A DNA stretch of 64,000 bases, from positions 25,991,001 to 26,055,000 of the forward strand of contig OY756962.1 in assembly GCA_963580455.1 (NCBI GenBank), in the 5' to 3' direction. This stretch comes from Euonymus europaeus. Taxonomy: Eukaryota; Streptophyta; Magnoliopsida; Celastrales; Celastraceae. Both the position numbers and the translations under genes were made by a program. The notes under the pieces are model-generated. The model saw nothing but the letters and a program-made list of their open reading frames with translations, made no database searches and was not told the DNA's origin. Below, one piece after another: positions 57,501 to 64,000 of the stretch. Position 1 is the stretch's first letter, and the number at the start of each line of letters is the position of its first letter.

Positions 57501-58530
57501 CTTTGTTTGAAGTCTTGCACTCCAATTTAATTTTGTTATTCTTATTAAACAAATTAATAAGAAAATTCTTGGATTGGGACGGGATCCAAGATTCCGTGCT
57601 ACCCCGACCCTGCCCTGGCCAAGGGATAGAATGTAAATTGCGGATTATGCAGCCCAACAGCAAGGAAGGGGGTTTTCACGCCCACCAAAGGGCCCCGACC
57701 CTGCCCTGACCAAGGGATAGAATGTAAATTGCGGGTTATGCAGCCCAACAACAAGGGAAGGGGGTTTTCACGCCCACTAAAGGGCGGCCCACCAGCGCTG
57801 AGAAATCAAAGGCGTGTCGTTGGTGCGACTCGAACCCGAGCACCAAACACAGACACACTACTCCCACTTAAGGGCTACGCCCTCAGCTCACCGCTGGACC
57901 ATATGCCCCGAGGGCAATTAATAAGAAAATTCTAATCTATAAAACAAACGTCATTATATATACATTTATTTAATCAGCTTATGCAAATAATTAAATAAAA
58001 ATTTCCCACCGCCTTATCCTAAACATATAGGGGAATTACTCGACTGAAAAATCTAGAACGGGGAGGAAAATTCACCTGTGCCGCCTTCAGAACTTCGCTG
58101 AAGGACCCATCGCTGAGCTTCAGCCTTGTTTGATCGTCGTCCCCGATGACCTTTTCAAGCTCATCAATCAAGTTATGCGGCTGCAGAATCCCTTTCCCCT
58201 GCGCTATGTACCTTCAAGCAAAACGAAGTATAACTAAGCATACAAAACTTGAACCGTCGTTTCCCGTTGGAAGAGGAAACATAGGAAACGAACAACGGAA
58301 CAGGTAACCCGCGATCCTCACTACACACTTTACTGTAGCAGCACTCACGAGATTCCATTTTCTTTTTCTTTCATTCAAAATTTTATAGTTAACCGAACAG
58401 AAGCTAATAAAAAATGAACAGAAACGGAGAACCTGGAGAGGAGAGCAACGAGTTCGTTACGGTGAGCAGATAGAGTATCTTCCACGCGCTCTCTGATGCT
58501 CGGGCTTCGCGTGAGCTTAGAACCTGCCAT
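51518..58530 (-). CDS. SUS: Sucrose synthase, SUS3-like
   Basis: Fifteen exons (58530-58433, 58211-58076, 56977-56826, 56701-56509, 56292-56174, 56043-55827, 55572-55477, 55373-55200, 54334-54218, 54116-53950, 52904-52680, 52497-52185, 52101-51857, 51776-51638, 51556-51518) join to 809 residues. The enzyme reversibly splits sucrose with UDP into UDP-glucose and fructose. The N-terminal regulatory region has the RSPSIRERV phospho-serine site. The GT-B domains hold [14 protein letters not shown], His439 ([13 protein letters not shown]), Arg581/Lys586 (MARLDRVKN) and the E-x7-E motif (Glu674, Glu682 in [10 protein letters not shown]). The C-terminus [14 protein letters not shown] resembles SUS3. 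The usually invariant DTGGQ is DTDGQ (Asp303), and Cys replaces common Tyr or Arg in GNCSDGN, DEKCHFS and GILCKW. Confidence 0.94.
57570..57915 (-). mobile_element. tRNA-derived SINE in sucrose synthase intron 2
   Basis: On the minus strand the 346-bp insert begins TGCCCTCGGGGCATATGGTC, with TGGTCCAGCGGTGAGC as A box and GGTTCGAGTC as B box. Perfect 18-bp direct repeats AATTAATAAGAAAATTCT flank it (57552-57569 and 57916-57933). A 91-bp unit starting CCCCGACCCTGCCCT is present twice in tandem inside (57602-57692 and 57693-57785). No poly(A) tail is seen. It lies in the same orientation as the gene, between exons 2 and 3. Confidence 0.85.
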
Positions 58531-60209
58531 AATCGAACCAACGGTTTCTCAGTGTGCTTGAAATCAGAGGAATTAAATTCACTCCGCGAATGCAGATGAT
58601 CAAAAGCGAAAACGAAGGTAATGATTGATCGACGGAGTGTGTTTGTGAGTGATTCGTTTCAAAAAACAGAGGAGACACTGTAACTATTTATCGGTGGAAC
58701 ATGAAAGAAGAAACCAGAGGATTTCTCTCCATGCTTGGTGGTACTGAGCGGTTTGTAATTGTTTTATGGGGCGCGAGCGGTTTGTAATTGTCTTATGGGG
58801 CGCCAAATCAAACAGTAATGAATGAAGTACAAACAGTAGTGCCACGTACGGAATTTTTTGGGTTCAGAATGACACGAGAGTGCCACGAATGACTCTCTCT
58901 GTGATATTCATATAAGTATGAGTAATGCTAAATAGCCAAGTTTTGTAACCCAACAATTAATTCAAGTCTATATGGTATGTTTTATAAACAAATGATATGA
59001 AAAATTAAAATTTTAAAAAATAAAATATCTGATTTCAAAAACTCACAGCACATATTTTTATTTTCTTAAACAATATTTTAAAACACTTTATCTCTTAAAA
59101 TATATATTAGATTTCGGAAAAAATTACATATCCATAATCAGCAAGTAAAGATCTATCCAACAAGATCTATCATCGATAGGTTTTTTAATCACTCATTCTT
59201 AATTACATTATTTTTAATTACATGGTTTTTAATTACATTGTTTTTTTTGTACTAATATGTGAGTTACGTAGTTTCTAGTGTTTATATATCGGATTTTCAT
59301 ACTGTAACCTAAACAATAACTGTTAAACTCTAAGAGAAACAAATTCACTAAACCCTAATGGGATCGTGTATCGGATTTTTATGCTGTAACCTAAACAATA
59401 AGTGTTATAAACCCCAAGGAGAACGAATTCGCTAAACCCTAACGGGCTCGTGTATCGGATTTCAATTTTGTAACCTAAAAGACTAAGATTCACTAAACCT
59501 CGACGAATTCACTACAAAATCCTAAATGTCAAACTAAACTTTAGGATCCTAACTATTATACTCTAACGGGTTCATATACTCAACGTAATTTCAATAAAAA
59601 TGTAAAAAAATAATGAATATATATTATACTATCATAATATAATAAAATTTCAGCTCGAATAAACACTTTAAACATCATATATATGAATTACATTATTTTT
59701 AAAAATAATGTAATTGAAAAAACGCAATAAAAACTATAAACAATGAGTCTTATTAGAAAGATTTTTACACGCTGAGTTCGAATATGTAATTTTTTTTTGA
59801 AATCTAACATATATTTTGAGAGATAAAACGTTTTAAAGTTTCGTTTATGGAAAGATAAATAAAAATTGATTTTTAAAAAAGTCCAACACGACACACTAAC
59901 ATGGAGTGCCAAGTAGACTTGGATTGAGTTGGGCTAATAAAAGTTGGGTTCCATAACATTTTTGTATAAATATATATAAAATAATAAAATTAGTGGGGTT
60001 AATTGACCCCGTATCTTATGTCTTGGGTCCGTCCCTGATTTTTTTAAGCAAATTTTTTCATACTTTTAATATAATAGTTACTCATAAGAAGATATAAGTG
60101 ATGATTATTTTAAAAATAAAGTATACTTTTATTTATTATTCTTTTATCAAACACACCTTATAAGTTAAAGAGCATCTTTCTTAATTTCCTAATAAGATTT
60201 GAAACTTAG
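58531..60209. other. Upstream region of sucrose synthase and intergenic DNA
   Basis: The first few hundred bases should hold the SUS leader (often with a leader intron, not resolved here) and promoter. TTTGTAATTGTYTTATGGGGCGC occurs twice at 58751-58802. From 59278 a degenerate repeat follows. No gene is supported. Confidence 0.5.
59278..59570. repeat. Degenerate ~84-bp repeat with CCCTAA words, copy set 2
   Basis: Three to four tandem, increasingly diverged units of the form TATCGGATTTTCATACTGTAACC, TAAACAATAA, AAATTCACTAAACCCTAATGGG. The same unit occurs at 4640-4815, more than 54 kb away. Confidence 0.65.
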
Positions 60210-60608
60210 ATTTTATAAAATTTTGTCAATCCATCAAGTTTCAAAGCCTACAATCCCCTACCTTTTTCCTCTTTTTTTCTTCTTCCTGTTTTGGGAATTT
60301 GGAGAGGAAGATTTGCGGAAAAGAGATTCTTTATGAGGCGCGAAGGGAGTATAAAAAATTATTTAGATATTAATGCACCGAGGGCTTAGTTGGACTTGTG
60401 CCATCGATTTTATAAAATTTTGTCAATCCATCAAGTTTCAAAGCCTACAATCCCCTACCTTTTTCCTCTTTTTTTTTTCTTCTTTCCTGTTTTGGGAACT
60501 TGGAGAGGAAGATTTACGGAAAAGAGATTATCTTTATGAGGCGGCGAAGGGAGTATAAAAAATTATTTAGATATTAATGCACCGAGGGCTTAGTTGGACT
60601 AGTGCCAT
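60210..60608. repeat. 197-bp tandem duplication (two units)
   Basis: Unit 1 (60210-60406) and unit 2 (60407-60608) both run from ATTTTATAAAATTTTGTCAAT to GAGGGCTTAGTTGGACT.GTG and differ only by a few substitutions and homopolymer lengths. Non-coding. Confidence 0.92.
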
Positions 60609-60714
60609 CTAACGACCACATAATATGGGCACACACAAATAAAATTAGGGAGAATACGGTGTGAGCTGCATTCTCTTTTAAAGCCCGAACCTCCTCAATA
60701 GCCCCGTCTTTCAT

Positions 60715-61310
60715 TCATTTTACACACGAAAGGAAATAGTTTAGGGTTAACCAATGGAAATCCTGCGACTCCATAGAGTAGAGATCGGTTCTCTTCCCCG
60801 ATCCGTTACGCTTCCGAGTACGTTCCGTGAACGATCTCAACGTCTGTAATCTTTGAGTATCGAGGATATCAAGCGAGAATCGATCGCCCTTTCGAATTCT
60901 CACGGGTGTACCAGCCCTAACACTCCCACCTCCGCTCAAACCTTCCAGGTCTTTTCCCAAGAGTTTCAGAGATCCGTCCCCTTCCCGATCCGTCCATCTG
61001 ACGGTGGACGGCTCTGAGGACGCTTCGTCAACGATCTCAATATCTGTCTTTTCGAGTGCTTAGTGTTGACGACGACATCAAGCGAGAATTGGTCACACTC
61101 TGGAATCTTCAAAGACGTACAAGCCCTAACGGTCTCATATCCACTTAGGACTTGAGGTTCTCTCCTCTCACTGATAAGATGTTCAATCTGCTCATTATTC
61201 GTCATGATTTTGAGAACTTTTGATGGTAGATATGGTTCTATAGTAGTTGGATCATTTTGTGGATTGTTTTTGTACTTCTTAGGCGCCGAGTTGCTTCTTG
61301 CTGCAGGCAT
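60715..61310 (-). other. Two related minus-strand open frames, unidentified
   Basis: ORF 1 (61310-60966, 114 codons) starts MPAARSNSAPKKYKNNPQND and ORF 2 (60960-60715) starts MGKDLEGLSGGGSVRAGTPV. Their C-terminal halves are homologous to each other (DQFSLDVVVNTKHSKRQILRS and DRFSLDILDTQRLQTLRSF, then GRIGKGTDL and GSGKRTDLY), so a module of about 190 bp is duplicated in tandem. Neither is recognised. They could be a duplicated exon of a minus-strand gene or leader sequence of the plus-strand gene at 62048. Coding status is uncertain. Confidence 0.35.
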
Positions 61311-62047
61311 TTTGTTGGAAAATTAGTTTAATGTAAATCATGTTCGTAATAGTCAATTGATAGTTGATATTTTCTTTTGCTCGATTAGATAATTTTTAGG
61401 GTTTAAGATAATGTTTTATGTAGTTTTATGCCATTTTGAAATGATTGAATCAGATATGATGTTTTCCACTTTTCCTTGACTTGATTATCTTTGACTCTCT
61501 TATGATTATCATTCAATGCATGAGGCTCTTTACTAGTATTTGGTTATTTAATTAATCTGTATTAGACAACAGAATCTTCAATTTCTTTGCATTTTTGAAC
61601 TCTACTGAAAAATGCTTTTGCATGTTGTAACTTACTTTCAGAGTGCTCATCCTCCTGAGCTTGATGTTTTTATCTTGCTATGTATGTTTGGCCGAGTTAC
61701 TGATCACAATGGTCTATGTGTACTATAAGAATTTGAACTGTTGATCAAGAGGTGAAATCTTCCTCGAAGAAGCAGATTTTTATTTGATATGTAATATTTT
61801 ACCTTTGTTTCACCAAAATCCTTTTATCTCAATACTAATATTTTAGACTCTCATCCATGTTTCTCTAGCACTAGATTTTTTTGGCGTTTTAGAAATTTAA
61901 TTATGCTAAGCTGGAGACGTAGATGGTAATTAATTGCCAATTAATATCCTTGAAATGCGGTGCTTATTCCGGCAAAATCTGTTTTCTTACTTCTCTTATT
62001 GTTTGTAAACTAATAATTGTTTTTTTTTATTGAATATTAATATTCAG

Positions 62048-63872
62048 ATAAAGCCATTCCAGCAAGTGATGGATGAAGCCGAGCAAGAATACCAGTTGAT
62101 GCAAGAGCCTATTAGTGGCAGTCTTGGAAGTCATGAAGGTAAGCCTTTATACTCCATTATTAATATTTTCTAAACATTTTTTTTGATACCCTTTCTATTT
62201 TTTTTCTTTCTAAATTTCAAATGTGGTATAGTTGTATTATTTATCTATGTTTTTTGTCACTTTCAGTTCTTGGATACTTTTATGACTCTCAAATGAGTTC
62301 GCTAACAGTTGCTATTAACTAAATATTGATGTTATAAATTTTGTTTAGTGTATTTGCTGGTCCTGTCGGGGTATTCCATTCCTCCAGATGTCCTATGTCA
62401 TAAGTTGGAATTACTTGTTTGAAAATTTAGATAAGGTTTTCACAACAAAAGGGTTTCCGACACATGCTATTAACTAAATATTGATGTTATAAATTTTGTT
62501 TAGTGTATTTGCTGGTCCTGTCGGGGTATTCCATTCCTCCAGATGTCCTATGTCATAAGTTGGAATTACTTGTTTGAAAATTTAGATAAGGTTTTCACAA
62601 CAAAAGGGTTTCTGACACAACTAACATCTGTTGATTGGTTATATTGGATGAATGTTCCCATTTATGAAAGTTTTAGACCCTACCTTTGTGCATGCTTATG
62701 GTGCAGGGAATCATTTGTGCGCATAGATTGCATATTTTACCCCACACCCTTTCTTCCTTTGTGATGTACTATTGTTAGAAAGATTCTGGCCATGCAGTTG
62801 TTTTTTTAAGAAAATCAACTGACAACTTGCATAATTAATTAAATTAATATGACAAATAAATATGAATGGATTAGATTAGATTGTTAAGCATCTATGAAAG
62901 CTACTTTTTCTTATTGTTGGGCGCTTCTAAATGCTGATGGAAATTACTTTTTCTTGAATGGAAAAAACTTTATTGGAGGGCACCAAGAGCGTGCCCGCTG
63001 AGATGGTACAAGAATGGGAAAAAAAATGAATCATTAAGGAACAAAATATAACTCTAAAAAATTACATATGCTGCTATCATCTTGCCATGAAAACCAGTCT
63101 CCAAACATTTAACCTTCCATCAAAAGCTTTTTTAATAGCTAGTTCGTCCTTAACTTTAACTGCTTATTGCGTTGTTTTGTTAAACATTTAATGTTTTTGT
63201 AATGACAGTTTTTTAAGAACTTTTAATGCACAGAAGCATAGATTCTCTAATAAATTTCCCCTAAATTGATTAATAATGAAGGAAAATAAGAGATTGGCAA
63301 CTGAAAACCCTAGTGAGAGAGAATCAAAATTCAAAATATCATGTCATGACCAAAACTAAAATGGTTCTTTTCAATTGGCTGGTTACTGGCTTACTACTCA
63401 ATATTTTAGACATCCCTATGAATCATCCTCGCATCTGTGTGGTTATAGATCTTTTGAGAGAGCCTTATTGTAGTTTTTCTGACTCGCTACCTTGTTTTGA
63501 TGCCTACTACATAAGATTGCTCTTTATGGATATTTATGAAGATTCGGAGATTTAAGGCCTCCAAAAAAGTGGGGGTTTCTGCTCCCAGACAATAACATTT
63601 CCTATGAGTTTTTTGTTCCAACTGTTTCTCCTTTTACTTCTCAAGCATTGTCATTTTATGGAAACTTCTCCATTTGTAGCTTTGACAAATACAGCTGAGA
63701 ACTCAATTTTGAATGAAGCCGTAGTATCCCATTATTATTTATGGTGGCAGTCTATTATTCTGTCATTACTGTGCAGTTTCATTATTATTGCTGTTTGCTA
63801 TTAGCATTAATGGATTGCTTTGCTGCAGGATGCTCTTCCGTGCTGTACATCTTGGCAAGAGACCTATCTGAG
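62048..63872 (+). CDS. Partial plus-strand gene, unidentified (two exons visible)
   Basis: An exon at 62048-62138 (after TTAATATTCAG, before GTAAGC) and an exon at 63829-63872 (after TTTGCTGCAG, before GTATGG) join in one frame: IKPFQQVMDEAEQEYQLMQE, PISGSLGSHE, GCSSVLYILARDLSE. Good splice signals and continuity of reading across a 1.7-kb intron support a real gene. The first exons lie upstream (unresolved, perhaps near 60.7-61.3 kb) and the gene continues past the window edge. I do not recognise the protein. An acidic, glutamine-rich stretch is followed by a hydrophobic helix. Confidence 0.45.
62311..62619. repeat. 155-bp near-perfect tandem duplication in an intron
   Basis: Unit 1 (62311-62465) and unit 2 (62466-62619) start GCTATTAACTAAATATTGAT and end GGGTTTCYGACACA. 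I see one substitution (C/T) between them, so the event is very recent or the assembly collapsed or duplicated here. Confidence 0.93.
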
Positions 63873-64000
63873 GTATGGATTGCCCGCCCATGTCTTTCTT
63901 GGTTAGCACTCTGATATGATCCTCTCTGGTTTCATAATCAAGAACTTTGGTTCTGAGATTATTTCAGGTATGATTAGTATTGAATAATTACTTCATAAAT

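Noticed and set aside
57729..57935. Plus-strand frame and apparent tRNA gene in SUS intron 2
   Set aside because: The pol III boxes belong to a SINE with target duplications; the sequence does not fold as a complete tRNA and the plus frame is antisense to it.
62945..63010. GAGGGCACCAAGAGCGTGCCCG segment
   Set aside because: The GC-rich stretch looked repeat-like, but no second copy or terminal structure exists in the window.
63313..63804. Two plus-strand open frames (80 and 66 codons) in the last intron
   Set aside because: They lie inside the intron between two good exons, are AT-rich and have no recognisable domain.

Overview
This window is nuclear DNA of a eudicot plant. The genes have spliceosomal introns, AT-rich intergenic DNA separates them, and the gene set is plant-specific: pectin methylesterase inhibitor, DYW-type PPR protein, ATL RING-H2 protein, SUS3-type sucrose synthase and a tandem array of plant soluble epoxide hydrolases. 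Retrotransposon, SINE, hAT-MITE and plastid-derived fragments lie between and inside genes. The species cannot be named from sequence alone.

Layout. 0.8-5.5 kb is a degenerate tandem duplication carrying two broken NDR1/HIN1-like (LEA-2) genes; a 5'-truncated LINE sits in the second copy. 6.1-6.7 kb is an intact PMEI (+). 10.1-13.1 kb is a seven-exon membrane-anchored UDP-glucuronate decarboxylase, UXS (+), whose first intron looks like a U12-type AT-AC intron. 13.7-15.8 kb is snRNP SmD2 (-). 16.7 kb is a remnant of ribosomal protein eL22 (+). 18.0-19.7 kb is a single-exon PPR-DYW editing factor (+). 20.6-23.5 kb is U1 snRNP protein U1A (-). 26.8 kb is a LEA5/SAG21-type protein (+). 28.7-29.6 kb is a TIR element carrying a captured gene fragment. 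30.2-32.2 kb is ribosomal protein eL18 (+), followed by a decayed piece of plastid ycf2. 33.1-46.8 kb is a head-to-tail minus-strand array of four apparently intact soluble epoxide hydrolases plus at least four pseudogene pieces. 48.6 kb is an ATL RING-H2 gene (+). 50.6 kb is an invertase/PME-inhibitor pseudogene. 51.5-58.5 kb is a 15-exon SUS3-type sucrose synthase (-) with a SINE in intron 2. The last 5 kb holds tandem duplications and two exons of an unidentified plus-strand gene that runs off the edge.

The genes are ordinary housekeeping or metabolic loci and form no operon. Recalling Arabidopsis gene positions from memory (not checked here), PMEI-UXS-SmD2-PPR-U1A-eL18-ATL resembles the duplicated blocks at the ends of chromosomes 2 and 3 (At2g475-476, At3g628). 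LEA5-epoxide hydrolase-SUS3 resembles At4g0228-0238. The window may therefore preserve an older gene order. The most instructive parts are the AT-AC intron, the epoxide hydrolase birth-and-death array (with a MITE dated by an empty paralogous site), the target-site duplications of several insertions, and a sucrose synthase with an altered Gly-Gly-Gln loop. I found no CRISPR array, rRNA, free-standing tRNA gene or obviously new multi-gene system.
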